Of a stretch of 64,000 nucleotides of DNA, positions 1 through 9,110 are shown piece after piece (position 1 is the stretch's first letter; every line of letters starts with the position of its first letter). The notes under the pieces are model-generated. The model saw only the letters and a list, made by a program, of their open reading frames with translations, did not search any database and was not told where the DNA came from. Source of the DNA: Aliishimia sp965656085 (GTDB lineage: Bacteria; Pseudomonadota; Alphaproteobacteria; Rhodobacterales; Rhodobacteraceae); contig CBFHJA010000016.1 in assembly GCA_965656085.1 (NCBI GenBank), forward strand, positions 1-64,000. Direction: 5' to 3'. The translations under genes were made by a program, and so were the position numbers.

Positions 1-176
1 CCATATCTGCCATGCGGACAAGGAATCACAGATCAAGCTTCGTGGGAAGCCTGAATCGGAAAGGGCGCAACACGCTCCAGCCGGACTGCTGGTGCCGGGC
101 ATTCGGTAAATCGGCATCAGTCAAAACTGTCGCATCAGAGGAGGGACAATTCATTCCGACAGAAAGGTGCAGCGGC

Positions 177-2429
177 TCATGGGGACGGAAGCGCGCCAAG
201 CAACATGCCGATATCCGAGCGCGCCGCTTCGCTGGCCTCGATGAGCTGCGCGATGCCCTCCAGACTTTCCGTGTCGATTTCTGGCAAGTCTTGCCTCACG
301 CGCCGCAGCGTCTGCACCACATCCGCGTTTTCGATACCTTCCACAGACGCAGATCCCGACCGGTACGCTGCTTCGAACTGCTGCCGGTCTGCTCCCACTT
401 GCGCAAAGACTTCTGCAGCGGCATCAAATGCACCAGCCGCGAAATAGGCCTCGCCAACCGCCGCTGTTTCATCGGGCAAATCCAGTTTCGCCAGCAAGTC
501 GAGGGCTTCGAACGCACGGCCCTGCTCAAGCAGGAGCCTAGACTTCAACTGGACGAACTGAGAGGTTTCCGCAGCTTCGACAACCGATAGCAGCAGACGC
601 TCGGCCAGATCGACAAACCCGATGTCAAGACCGCGCTCAGCCATCCGCATTCGTACGCGCTCCGATGTGGAGACATAGCGATCCTCAAGTGGAAGAACCG
701 CGTATTTCAGGAATGTGACATCATCGGAGGTCTCTGCAAGTGTGTCGAAAAGCGTGTCGACTGACCGGCGCATCAAGCTGCGGCTATCATCGGTCTGCGA
801 ATAGAGCAGTGCGAAGGCTGCATCAAACTGTGTAGATTTCGCCAAGGCGATCATCTGCGCAGCGATCAAATCACGTTCAATCTCGGTGCCACGAAACTGC
901 AACGCGAAGGATTCTGCGAGCAACGCGATCTCTGCCGAAATCTCGTCTCCCTTCTCAACCTGCTGGTTTATGAAGGAAATCAGGGCCCGTGGCGCCTCCT
1001 GATTCCCCTCTGCCAAGATGCCGCGCACGTCCTGTTCGGATTGCCGGGCACCGGTTTGCGCAGCTTTGATTTGGGCATCTTCGAGCTTCCCCTTTGCGGA
1101 CAATACGCCCTCCGCACGCCCGGCCTCGCGCATGACAAGCGCAGCCTTGTCCAAACTTCCCCGCGCGCGCAGACGCATACTCAACTGCGGCGCTATAATT
1201 CTGCGCAGATGCTTCGGCAATTCTCGCAAGTGCCGAATCGCAGCATCCTCGTCAAAGACCACATCCTCGGGAATAAGGTCGAAAGACAGTGCAGACCAAA
1301 GGGAAACCGGGCCTCCACATTCCAGCTTGACCAACTCCTTCAACGCCGGCGACGCGCCATATTCGAGCACCTGTGCAATCGCGCCGGCGGCGTTCAGGTC
1401 CTCACGTTCTGTGCCCGCCAATGAGACGACCGCCAGTGCTTCGGCGCCGAACCCGAAGAAGACATATGTCCGGGCCAAGCTGAGCGCCATGTCCTCGTCG
1501 AGAATGTCAAACTCGCCAACGAGGTGCCGGCGTAGTTTCGCAACGGCAGGACCGAAATCCTCTCCCGGGTCCCACTGGGACACATCATACGCCGCGGGCA
1601 TCGCGCATTGATCCATCTTCAGTTCTCCGGTTCGAAATTCCGGAGGAGGCGCCGATGTGTCGATGGCGCCGGACGTGCGAATATTTGCGACTGGCACCGT
1701 GCCCTGGCGCTCTGGTGCGGCTGCGCTGTCATTTTCAACTGCGATTTCATCCATCGCCTTGGACGGGAGCGCAGTCTGCGGCGCACTTGGCTCTGCGCGC
1801 GGATCAGCCGTCAAATTGCCTTGCGTAAGCGCCAGGCCAATATCGGCTGCCAATTGCTGTTGTAGTGCCGGCAAGTCCGGACGCATTTCTCGGGGCGTGA
1901 CGGCCTCAGCAGGGTCCGATCCGTCCGCTGCAGGTTGCGCACTGCCCTGGGCAAGCGTGCTGTCGGAACTGTCTTTCCAGAAGGGGGGCAACACGGCACG
2001 TCTGTCCTCCATTGACGCTGGATTTCCCGCAGAATCAGCGGCAGAGCGCGGCGTCGAGGCGGCGGGCGGTTGAGTGTAGTCCGACCCCTCGTCATAGACA
2101 TCGATCACAACCAACCGGTCGCCCATCGTGAAAACCGCCGTGTCGCAGGGGCAGGCCTTGGTCAAAACCAAGGCGCCGTCCGCAAAGGCAACACTGCGCA
2201 CCCGTTCGCGCGTGATGCGATCAAAGGCCTGATCGAGACGGACATCGATGAGCTCTTGAAAGGTCAGTTTTACCTGATTCGCGGTTTCCTCTGCCACGAA
2301 GTCCGACGGCACCGGCATGGCGATGACAAGACGTGTAAAATTCTCATGATCCCCGGACCTGAGTACCGCCACATTCGCAAACGCCTGAGACCCGATGAAG
2401 ACCAAAAGTATGAAAAGCCATGGTCTCAT
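177..2429 (-). CDS. Flagellar-cluster protein of unknown function (secreted, helical repeats)
   Basis: 750 aa. Residues 1-18 form a signal peptide (hydrophobic core, cleavage near QAFA-N). Residues 19-115 are a beta-rich stretch faintly like AMIN-type periplasmic domains, followed by a Pro/Ser/Ala-rich low-complexity linker (about 120-260). The C-terminal 450 residues are Ala/Leu-rich and helical, in the style of TPR-like repeats. Its ATG overlaps the motA stop codon by 4 nt, so it is co-translated with the flagellar motor genes. The position suggests a periplasmic or motor-associated role, but no catalytic motif is visible and I do not assign a function. The reading is firm as a gene, weak as to role. 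Confidence 0.8.
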   Translation of the reverse strand: MRPWLFILLVFIGSQAFANVAVLRSGDHENFTRLVIAMPVPSDFVAEETANQVKLTFQELIDVRLDQAFDRITRERVRSVAFADGALVLTKACPCDTAVFTMGDRLVVIDVYDEGSDYTQPPAASTPRSAADSAGNPASMEDRRAVLPPFWKDSSDSTLAQGSAQPAADGSDPAEAVTPREMRPDLPALQQQLAADIGLALTQGNLTADPRAEPSAPQTALPSKAMDEIAVENDSAAAPERQGTVPVANIRTSGAIDTSAPPPEFRTGELKMDQCAMPAAYDVSQWDPGEDFGPAVAKLRRHLVGEFDILDEDMALSLARTYVFFGFGAEALAVVSLAGTEREDLNAAGAIAQVLEYGASPALKELVKLECGGPVSLWSALSFDLIPEDVVFDEDAAIRHLRELPKHLRRIIAPQLSMRLRARGSLDKAALVMREAGRAEGVLSAKGKLEDAQIKAAQTGARQSEQDVRGILAEGNQEAPRALISFINQQVEKGDEISAEIALLAESFALQFRGTEIERDLIAAQMIALAKSTQFDAAFALLYSQTDDSRSLMRRSVDTLFDTLAETSDDVTFLKYAVLPLEDRYVSTSERVRMRMAERGLDIGFVDLAERLLLSVVEAAETSQFVQLKSRLLLEQGRAFEALDLLAKLDLPDETAAVGEAYFAAGAFDAAAEVFAQVGADRQQFEAAYRSGSASVEGIENADVVQTLRRVRQDLPEIDTESLEGIAQLIEASEAARSDIGMLLGALPSP

Positions 2430-3295
2430 GCAGCGGATTGCTTCACTTCCTTGAGCCGCTCTTCCAGATCAGAGAAGCTGGGCCGGCAATGAGACGGTGT
2501 ATTCTGACGCCCCACTTCGATGCAGATATTGGTCGCGTGATTGTGCAGGTTGGCGACGAGAACTTCCCGGATAAGATGGTAAAAATGGTTTTCGTCCTCC
2601 GTGACGGCTTTGATTCTCGATGCGAAAGGTCCAACGAGACCATAGGCGAGGAAAACGCCCAGAAAGGTTCCGACGAGAGCGCCGCCGATGAGCTTGCCAA
2701 GCACCTCCGGCGGTTGGTCGATGGACGCCATCGTCTTGATAACCCCAAGAACAGCCGCGACGATGCCAAGTGCGGGCAAGGCATCCGCAACGGTTTGCAA
2801 CGCATGGCTGGAATGCATCGCATGGTGGAAATTGGCATCCATCCGCTTTTCCAGAACCTCTTCGACTTGATGTGGATCGTCATAATTCATCGAGGCGGAC
2901 CGCATCGTATCGCAGATCAACGCAATTGCCTCCGCGCTCGCGAGAATCTTTGGATACTTGGTGAAGATCGACGAGCTTTCGGGGTCTTCGATGTGTTCTT
3001 CGATGGCGACCGGGTTCTGACGCGCAAGGCGAATCAATTCGAAGAGAAGACATAGCAAGTCCTTGTAGTCATCATGCGTCCATTTCGGCCCTTTGAAGAC
3101 CTTTCCCAGATCCTTCAACGTGTGCTTGATGGCGGACATGTCGTTGCTGATCAGGAAGGCGCCCACCGCAGCGCCGCCGATCATGGTGAACTCGTAAGGC
3201 AGGGCCTTGAGAATGATGCCGATCTTGCCGCCAGCCGCGAGATACCCACCGAAGACCATCACGAAGACCGTTATGATGCCGACGATACCAATCAT
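2426..3295 (-). CDS. motA: Flagellar motor stator protein MotA
   Basis: 289 aa, the usual MotA length. The inner-membrane stator subunit couples proton flow to torque together with MotB. Two hydrophobic segments lie at the N-terminus (about 1-22 and 30-50). A long cytoplasmic region contains the charged stretch that contacts FliG, and two further membrane segments follow (about 163-185 and 198-220), the first with the typical PALGIVAAVLGVIKTM pattern. It starts at ATG 3295 and its stop overlaps the next gene. MotB is not in the window. Confidence 0.95.
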   Translation of the reverse strand: MIGIVGIITVFVMVFGGYLAAGGKIGIILKALPYEFTMIGGAAVGAFLISNDMSAIKHTLKDLGKVFKGPKWTHDDYKDLLCLLFELIRLARQNPVAIEEHIEDPESSSIFTKYPKILASAEAIALICDTMRSASMNYDDPHQVEEVLEKRMDANFHHAMHSSHALQTVADALPALGIVAAVLGVIKTMASIDQPPEVLGKLIGGALVGTFLGVFLAYGLVGPFASRIKAVTEDENHFYHLIREVLVANLHNHATNICIEVGRQNTPSHCRPSFSDLEERLKEVKQSAA

Positions 3296-3366
3296 AAAAC
3301 GCTTCTCCCAAGTGAACCACGCTCGAACCTAATCCGCTTGTCTTAAGAAATGCCTAGGACGCACGC

Positions 3367-3972
3367 CTATTCGGTGGGAACATCGGCATTTCTTCCGGCG
3401 AGAATCGTACTGATGGAATAGGCGGCCTGAGGGGTCATCCCCGCCAAGATCGCCGCAGCGGCATCGGGCCTCATGCGCGCAACAAACCCGGCTGCGAAAT
3501 CGGGCGCCATTTCTTCGAACAACGCCGCCGCAGTTTTGGGCTTCATGTTTTCGTAGACGGTCGTCAGCCGTGCCAGATCGTCCTCCGCCGCCGTGCTGGC
3601 CAGCGCCAGCGTATCCCGCAATCTTTGCTCAGCGACCTTCATTTGCTCCAGTTGCGCCATGACGCGTGTTTCCGTGGCCTCGAGCGCGATCTGCCGCTTT
3701 TCAAGATCCAACTCCTTCGCCCGGAGTGCCTCTTCGCGCTTTTGGAAATCTTTCAAAAGGCGTGCAAAATGCGCTTCCGACAGGTCCGACGGCGCCGGTT
3801 CCGAGGGTTGCATTTCGGGTTCGGCATCGAACACGGCCTTCGCCTCGGCGAACACCTCCGTAGCGCTCGTGGCAAGCCGCAGACCCGCTGAAGCCACAAG
3901 CAGCATGGCGAGGATCGCGACCGTACCGCGTCCACGAAACCGGCGGGTCTTTTTCGGGGTGTTTTTCTCCAT
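3367..3972 (-). CDS. MotE-like flagellar protein (MgtE N-domain fold)
   Basis: 201 aa. A basic N-terminus is followed by one membrane segment (about 18-36), an acidic Pro-rich linker, a coiled coil (about 70-125, rich in E/K/R/L heptads), and a C-terminal domain (about 130-195) with the pattern MKPKTAAALFEEM...VARMRPDAAAAILAGM. That pattern is typical of the MgtE intracellular N-domain shared with FliG-like and MotE proteins. In rhizobia MotE is a periplasmic chaperone of the motor protein MotC; that exact job is only an inference here. It lies 8 nt downstream of a small membrane gene and 71 nt upstream of motA, in one flagellar operon. Confidence 0.75.
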   Translation of the reverse strand: MEKNTPKKTRRFRGRGTVAILAMLLVASAGLRLATSATEVFAEAKAVFDAEPEMQPSEPAPSDLSEAHFARLLKDFQKREEALRAKELDLEKRQIALEATETRVMAQLEQMKVAEQRLRDTLALASTAAEDDLARLTTVYENMKPKTAAALFEEMAPDFAAGFVARMRPDAAAAILAGMTPQAAYSISTILAGRNADVPTE

Positions 3973-3980
3973 GATCGCTC

Positions 3981-4373
3981 CTAGGCAGACCGACGGCGCG
4001 TGAACATCGGCTCGGCGTCGCGGGTGGCCGTCTGTGGTGCCGCTTCGGGGGCCGGCGCATGCTCGGGCGGCCGCGGTGGCGATTGCGCTGGAACCACGTC
4101 ATGCAAGGCCGCCATCTGAAGCTCCAGTTGCCGGCGCACGTCTTCGGCGCGTTGTGTCAGCCCGGTCAACTCGTCGGCGGACGCGGTGGCAGCGGCGCGC
4201 GCGGTCGAGAGGGTTTTCTCCAGATCATCCACCTGAGCCGACAAGACAGCGACAGCCCCGCCCATCCCGTTTTCCAGATTGTTGAACTTCTTCAGACGCC
4301 GGCCCAGCACCCAGCAATAGAACGCAGCGCCGAGCGCGCCGGCCGCGAGGAAAATATCTGCAATCAGCGCCAT
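3981..4373 (-). CDS. Small membrane-anchored coiled-coil protein, flagellar cluster
   Basis: 130 aa. One N-terminal membrane helix (about 5-22) precedes a region with coiled-coil character (about 28-90, rich in L/A/E/Q) and a disordered Pro/Ala-rich tail ending in basic residues. No enzyme motif is seen. It sits between fliL (11 nt upstream) and the MotE-like gene (8 nt downstream), so it probably belongs to the motor/basal-body operon. Function is unknown. Confidence 0.7.
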   Translation of the reverse strand: MALIADIFLAAGALGAAFYCWVLGRRLKKFNNLENGMGGAVAVLSAQVDDLEKTLSTARAAATASADELTGLTQRAEDVRRQLELQMAALHDVVPAQSPPRPPEHAPAPEAAPQTATRDAEPMFTRRRSA

Positions 4374-4384
4374 GATGTGCCTCG

Positions 4385-4873
4385 TTAGTTGATGACGAAT
4401 TCCATGATGAGCAGGTCGTTGACCCGATCCGGTCCGATGACCACTTGTACCCGGCGCAGCATTTGCGCCCTCAGCCGCGCGAGCGCCGACGTGTCCTCGA
4501 TGTCGGAGGTGCGCAGCGCGCGCAGGTAGCCGTTGAGAACATCGATGATTCGCGGCTCGAGCAGTTCGACATCCGCCTTGTAGGCTGCCGGCACTTCGAG
4601 CTGCGCCCGAAACCTCAGATGCGACAGCTCGCCGGAGCCGGTGATGGACACCACGAGCGGTTCGAGCTCGACAAACTCGATATCCGGCAAGGCCTTGACT
4701 TCACTTGCCTTATCGCTCCGCGCCTCTTCGGTGCCGGAGTTGAGAAACAGGCCGCTCCAGGTCGCATAAAAGCCGGCACCGCCGCCGACAAGCGCGAGGA
4801 CAAGACCCAGGATCAAAGGCAGTTTCGACGCCTTTTTCGGGGCGTCGTCTTGCGTGACAGTTGCGTCGGCCAT
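4385..4873 (-). CDS. fliL: Flagellar basal body-associated protein FliL
   Basis: 162 aa from ATG 4873; a TTG at 4897 in the same frame would add 8 residues and looks less likely. A short cytoplasmic tail leads to one membrane helix (about 18-42, LPLILGLVLALVGGGAGFY). The periplasmic FliL domain ends in the typical segment on ring-opening and motor contact (VQVVIGPDRVNDLLIMEFVIN). FliL associates with the stator and the MS ring. It is the first gene of the minus-strand operon, divergent from fliF. Confidence 0.9.
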   Translation of the reverse strand: MADATVTQDDAPKKASKLPLILGLVLALVGGGAGFYATWSGLFLNSGTEEARSDKASEVKALPDIEFVELEPLVVSITGSGELSHLRFRAQLEVPAAYKADVELLEPRIIDVLNGYLRALRTSDIEDTSALARLRAQMLRRVQVVIGPDRVNDLLIMEFVIN

Positions 4874-4919
4874 GCTCGTTCCAGACTTATTTCGCAAATT
4901 CCTTATAGACCGACAGGCA

Positions 4920-4934
4920 CTAACCGATTGTTAA
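4920..4934. promoter_or_regulatory. CtrA-like binding site between fliL and fliF
   Basis: On the minus strand the sequence reads TTAA-N7-TTAG, one base from the CtrA consensus TTAA-N7-TTAA. It lies in the 123-bp divergent promoter region between fliL and fliF. CtrA controls flagellar genes in many alphaproteobacteria, which makes the location sensible. Binding is inferred from the motif only. Confidence 0.45.
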
Positions 4935-4996
4935 GCGAGATGGGGCATGAAGGGCGCCACAGCCTGGTAGAACACCACGCTTGACGGAGGCGCCTT

Positions 4997-6649
4997 GTGC
5001 AGCAACTGCTGAATATCTGGAACGGTTTGACGTTCGCCCGAAGAATGATCGCCATCGCGGCGACCGTGGGGATGTTTCTCGCGATTGCGACGATGACCCG
5101 GATGGTCGCGGCCCCCTCGATGACCCTGCTCTATGCCGGGCTCGATTCCTCTGCGGCCGGCGAGGTTGTCCGGTCACTTGAAACGCGCGGCGTGGCCTTC
5201 GAAGTGCGCGGGGGGTCGATCTTCGTCGACAGTGCCGCGCGCGACCAATTGCGCATGACGCTTGCGAGCGAAGGTCTGCCGGCCAATGGTGCGAGCGGAT
5301 ACGAGTTGCTCGACAGTCTGTCCGGCTTCGGCACCACGTCGCAAATGTTCGACGCCGCCTATTGGCGCGCAAAGGAAGGGGAACTGGCGCGCACGATCGT
5401 GTCCAATCCGGATGTCTCCACCGCGCGGGTCCATATCGCCAACACCGGAAACAACCCGTTTCAGCGCGGCGTGCAGCCCACCGCATCCGTGGCGATCTCC
5501 CCGTCCGGACAACCGCTGACCCCGGCACAGGGCAAGGCCATCAAATACCTCGTCGCCTCGGCGGTCGCCGGGCTCTCCCCGGACGATGTGGCCGTGATCG
5601 GACCCGATGGCGCGCTGATCGGTGCTGGCGACGAGCCCGCACAGGCCAATGGCGGGGATGAGAAGGCCGCGCTTTTGAAGGAAAAGGTCGAGCGCCTGCT
5701 CGAAGCGCGTGTCGGGCATGGCAACGCGATCGTGGAGGTCAGCGTTGACACCGTGACGGAAAGAGAGGCCATCCGGGAGCGCCGCTTCGATCCCGAATCG
5801 CGCATTGCGATCAGCACGGATACCGAGGAAATCACCAATTCCGCGACAGAGGCCGGCGGCGGACAGGTTTCGGTGGCCTCCAACCTGCCCGATGGCGACG
5901 GCAACGCGGGCGGGGATAGTTCGAACTCGCAAAACAGCCAGACCCGCGAAAGGGTCAACTACGAAGTCTCTGAAACCGAAAGAGAAGTCATACGCGCCCC
6001 GGGCGCGATCAAACGCCTGACCGTCGCGGTTCTGGTCAATGGCGCCCCAGTGCCGTCGGAAACCGGCGCGCCAACGATCGAACCACGCGACGAGGAGGAA
6101 CTGGCGGCGCTGCGCGAGTTGGTGTCCTCGGCGGTGGGCTTTGACGAAGCGCGCGGCGATGTCATCACGATCAAATCCATGAGCCTTCAGGTCATCGAGC
6201 CTGCCGGAACCGAAGCCAACACGTCCTTGCTTGGCGGTCTGAACCTCGACGTGATGTCCGTCATTCAGATGGCGGTGCTGGCGGTGGTCACGCTCATTCT
6301 CGGTCTGTTCGTCGTCCGGCCCCTGCTCACGGGTGCGGCCGGGGCTGCGGCAACGCCGGGCCTGCCACCCCCGGCGCCCGAGTCTGACGCCGCCGCCGCG
6401 AACGATTCGGACCTCGCGCTGCCCTCCATTGCACAGGACACACCGGCGTCCGACAGTTTGCCCGATCTCGGTCTGAGCGGCGCGGATGGCGGCCTGCCCT
6501 CGCTGCCGATGCTGGGCGATATGGGCGGCATGGGTGACATGGGATCGGCCGACCCAGCAGACCGGTTACGCAACATGATCGGCGAGCGGCAGACCGAAAC
6601 CGTCGAGATTCTGCGCGGATGGCTCGAAGATCGTGAGGAGACCGCATGA
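4997..6649 (+). CDS. fliF: Flagellar MS-ring protein FliF
   Basis: 550 aa. It starts at GTG 4997 with a GGAGG ribosome binding site at 4986-4990. Membrane segments are at about 22-42 and about 418-440; between them are the YscJ/FliF ring-building domain (FDAAYWRAKEGELARTI, NPDVSTARVHIA) and the FliF C domain. The cytoplasmic tail ends with the FliG-binding region (RNMIGERQTETVEILRGWLE). FliF forms the inner-membrane ring on which the motor and export gate assemble. Its stop overlaps the fliH start (ATGA). Confidence 0.96.
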   Translation: MQQLLNIWNGLTFARRMIAIAATVGMFLAIATMTRMVAAPSMTLLYAGLDSSAAGEVVRSLETRGVAFEVRGGSIFVDSAARDQLRMTLASEGLPANGASGYELLDSLSGFGTTSQMFDAAYWRAKEGELARTIVSNPDVSTARVHIANTGNNPFQRGVQPTASVAISPSGQPLTPAQGKAIKYLVASAVAGLSPDDVAVIGPDGALIGAGDEPAQANGGDEKAALLKEKVERLLEARVGHGNAIVEVSVDTVTEREAIRERRFDPESRIAISTDTEEITNSATEAGGGQVSVASNLPDGDGNAGGDSSNSQNSQTRERVNYEVSETEREVIRAPGAIKRLTVAVLVNGAPVPSETGAPTIEPRDEEELAALRELVSSAVGFDEARGDVITIKSMSLQVIEPAGTEANTSLLGGLNLDVMSVIQMAVLAVVTLILGLFVVRPLLTGAAGAAATPGLPPPAPESDAAAANDSDLALPSIAQDTPASDSLPDLGLSGADGGLPSLPMLGDMGGMGDMGSADPADRLRNMIGERQTETVEILRGWLEDREETA

Positions 6650-7254
6650 CAAGCATGTCTCACATATACGAGAACTTCGCCTTCCAGACGGAGCAGACCG
6701 AAGAACGCAAGGGCGGACTGAGCGAAGAGGAAATCGAGGACAGCAAACTGGCCTCTTTCGAGAGCGGATATTCCTCGGGCTGGGAAGATGCGCTCAGAGC
6801 GCACGAGGACAGCAAATCCGCGATCTCCGCCGCGCTCAAGGACGGACTGGCCCGCGCGGAACTGTCCAAAGAAGCGGCCTTCGATCAGTTCATCACGGCC
6901 GCCGAGACGCTGATCGAGGGTATCGTCAAGCAGGTCCTTCCGGCAATCTCGCAGGACGTGCTCGGGTACCATATCCGCGATATCCTGACCGAAGTTGCCC
7001 GGACGGCTGTGGATCGGGCGCTGGAGGTCTCGGTCAGCCCCGAGGACCACGACGGTCTGGTAAAGCTCAGCGCGGACTGGCTGCCGGAGACGGCGCGGAT
7101 CGTCTGCGACCCCGCGCTCAGCCCCGGTCAGGCGGACCTCAAGCTGGGCGACAGCGAAACCCATGTCGATCTGGCCGAGGTGATCGCCGAGGTCGGCCGC
7201 GCGGTGGACGCCTTTTTTCACGTAGCCAAGGAGACATCTGCGCATGACGGATGA
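6646..7254 (+). CDS. fliH: FliH-like flagellar assembly protein
   Basis: 202 aa, soluble and acidic. The N-terminal half contains helical segments (EEIEDSKLASFESGYSSGWEDA). The C-terminal domain resembles FliH/HrpE-type regulators of the FliI export ATPase, with the pattern DPALSPGQADLKLGDSETHVDL near the end. It is divergent, so the name rests on weak similarity plus its place between fliF and fliN in an overlapping operon. FliI is not present in the window. Confidence 0.72.
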   Translation: MTSMSHIYENFAFQTEQTEERKGGLSEEEIEDSKLASFESGYSSGWEDALRAHEDSKSAISAALKDGLARAELSKEAAFDQFITAAETLIEGIVKQVLPAISQDVLGYHIRDILTEVARTAVDRALEVSVSPEDHDGLVKLSADWLPETARIVCDPALSPGQADLKLGDSETHVDLAEVIAEVGRAVDAFFHVAKETSAHDG

Positions 7255-7534
7255 GACACACCACCCCGCTGCCGAGATGAGCAATCCTTTCACCTCCGTG
7301 CCGATCGAAGTGACCGTGTCGGTCGGCAAGGCCAAACCGATGATCCGCGATCTGGTCATGCTGGGGCAGAACGCGGTGCTGGAGCTTGACCGCAAGGTCG
7401 ACGATCCGGTCGAATTGTTCGTCGGAGACCGCCTGATCGCGCGCGGCACACTCGAAGAGGCACAGGACGACCCCTCCGGCGCGCTCTGCGTGCGCCTGAC
7501 GGAGGTGGTCGACCTCAAGATCGGGCTGGAATGA
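7244..7534 (+). CDS. fliN: Flagellar motor switch protein FliN
   Basis: 96 aa, the size of a stand-alone FliN. A SpoA (surface presentation of antigens) domain fills residues 18-95, with the typical VPIEVTVSVGKAKPMIRDLV, DDPVELFVGDRLIARG and RLTEVVD segments. FliN forms the C-ring with FliM and FliG. It overlaps fliH by 11 nt and fliP by 4 nt (ATGA). Confidence 0.93.
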   Translation: MTDETHHPAAEMSNPFTSVPIEVTVSVGKAKPMIRDLVMLGQNAVLELDRKVDDPVELFVGDRLIARGTLEEAQDDPSGALCVRLTEVVDLKIGLE

Positions 7535-8271
7535 GACCAAACCGCTGCTTTCCGGCGCTTCTGGCACTCCTCGCGCTGCTCGCCAGCGGGCAGGCCGCGC
7601 TTGCGCAGGATGTGACGATCTCGCTGGGAGAGGGCGACTCGCTGAGCGCGCGCACGCTGCAACTCTTCGCGCTGATCACCGTGCTGAGCCTTGCGCCGGG
7701 CATCGCGATCATGGTGACGTGCTTTCCGTTTCTGATCACCGTGCTGTCGATCCTGCGGCAGGGCATCGGCTTGCAGCAATCGCCCCCCAACATGCTGATC
7801 GTCAGCCTCGCGCTGTTTCTGACCTATTTCATCATGGAGCCGGTCTTCACCGCGGCATGGGAGGCGGGAATCGGCCCCCTGACCCGCGAAGAAATTGATA
7901 TCGAGACCGCCTTCGTGCGGGCGCTGGAGCCGTTTCGCGGATTCATGGTTAACCGGCTCGACGCGGAGACCTTTCAGGCGATGGCCGATCTGCGCCCCGA
8001 CACGCAAAATCTCGACCCCGCCCCCGACGCGCCGCTCTCGGTTCTGGTGCCCAGCTTCCTGCTCTCGGAGATTTCCCGCGCGTTTCAGGTCGGCTTCCTG
8101 ATCTTCCTGCCCTTCCTCGTGATCGACCTCGTGGTCGCCGCCGTTCTGATGTCCATGGGCATGATGATGGTGCCGCCCGCCATCGTGTCCCTGCCCTTCA
8201 AGCTGGCCTTCTTCGTCGTCGCCGATGGCTGGAGCCTGATCGCCACCTCGCTGGTGCGCAGCTACTTCTGA
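7531..8271 (+). CDS. fliP: Flagellar export gate protein FliP
   Basis: 246 aa, the usual FliP length. A cleavable signal peptide (about 1-26, ending ALAQ) is followed by four membrane segments. Conserved FliP stretches are TCFPFLITVLSILRQGIGLQ, the ALFLTYFIM segment, PSFLLSEISRAFQVGF and VLMSMGMMMVPP. FliP builds the core of the type III flagellar export gate with FliQ and FliR. It is the last gene of the plus operon; the next gene on the other strand converges 98 nt downstream. Confidence 0.96.
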   Translation: MRPNRCFPALLALLALLASGQAALAQDVTISLGEGDSLSARTLQLFALITVLSLAPGIAIMVTCFPFLITVLSILRQGIGLQQSPPNMLIVSLALFLTYFIMEPVFTAAWEAGIGPLTREEIDIETAFVRALEPFRGFMVNRLDAETFQAMADLRPDTQNLDPAPDAPLSVLVPSFLLSEISRAFQVGFLIFLPFLVIDLVVAAVLMSMGMMMVPPAIVSLPFKLAFFVVADGWSLIATSLVRSYF

Positions 8272-8369
8272 CAGAACCCCCCACCCGACGCGCCGCGCGG
8301 CGGACGTTGCCGAACGCTACGGCCCCATCGGACCGGGACCGGCTGTCGCCGATCTCATGCGCCGGGTCA

Positions 8370-9026
8370 TCAATAACCCGAGCGGCGGAAGAGCACCGCA
8401 AAGGTTTGCAACAAAATCCGGACATCCTGCCGAAATCCGATGCGGGCAAGATAGGCCCGGTCGCAGGCCAGCCGTTCCGAATAGGGCGCGCCGCGCCTAT
8501 GCGCCACTTGCCACATACCCGTCATGCCCGGGCGCAGGCTCTCCAGCACCCATGGCATGGCGGCGAATTTGTCCCGCTCGCCGGGCGTGATGGGGCGCGG
8601 GCCGACAAGGCTCATCTCCCCGCGCAGCACGTTCCAAAGCTGTGGAAGCTCATCGAGCGACAGGCGGCGCAAGACCCGCCCGAGCGGTGTCACACGCGGA
8701 TCGTCCCGCAATTTGAACGTCGCGGCCCATTCCCGCGCCGCCGCCGGATCGGCTGCAAGATGCGCGCGCAGCACCTCCTCGGCATCGCACCGCATCGTCC
8801 GCAACTTCCAGCAGGTGAACAGCCGTCCGTCCCGGCCGAGCCGCCGATGCCCGAAAAACGCCGGCGCGCCCCGGGCCCAGCTCGGACTTGCCAGACACAG
8901 AACCACCGGGGCGCAGATCGCGCCAAGCAAGAGCGCCCCAACCACGTCGAAGACGCGCTTGGGGCCGTTGGAATAGGCGGTCGCGCGCTCCAGAGCAGGC
9001 GGAGATAGGGTCTGGTCGAGAGCCAT
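8370..9026 (-). CDS. Exopolysaccharide sugar transferase (undecaprenyl-phosphate hexose-1-P transferase type)
   Basis: 218 aa. A single N-terminal membrane segment (about 24-45) precedes the bacterial sugar-transferase domain. Conserved motifs are KRVFDVVGALLLG, CWKLRTM, LGRVLRRLSLDELPQLWNVL, MSLVGPRP and LRPGMTGMWQV. This ExoY/PssA-like family moves a sugar phosphate onto undecaprenyl phosphate to start exopolysaccharide repeat units at the inner membrane. No other polysaccharide gene is next to it, so the product cannot be named. Confidence 0.88.
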   Translation of the reverse strand: MALDQTLSPPALERATAYSNGPKRVFDVVGALLLGAICAPVVLCLASPSWARGAPAFFGHRRLGRDGRLFTCWKLRTMRCDAEEVLRAHLAADPAAAREWAATFKLRDDPRVTPLGRVLRRLSLDELPQLWNVLRGEMSLVGPRPITPGERDKFAAMPWVLESLRPGMTGMWQVAHRRGAPYSERLACDRAYLARIGFRQDVRILLQTFAVLFRRSGY

Positions 9027-9110
9027 CTGGCAAAGATCCGTGGCGGTTGTTCCGACCGTCTAGAGCACCGCCCTTAACAAACCCTCAAAACCGCTGACCG
9101 GAGCCCGGCA

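Noticed and set aside
1..176. A 41-codon open frame on the minus strand at about 26-151
   Set aside because: It has no similarity I recognise, no convincing ribosome binding site, and is short enough to be chance.
6265..8007. 580-aa minus-strand open frame antisense to fliF, fliH, fliN and fliP
   Set aside because: It is a shadow of high-G+C codon use; the plus-strand genes have clear family motifs throughout.
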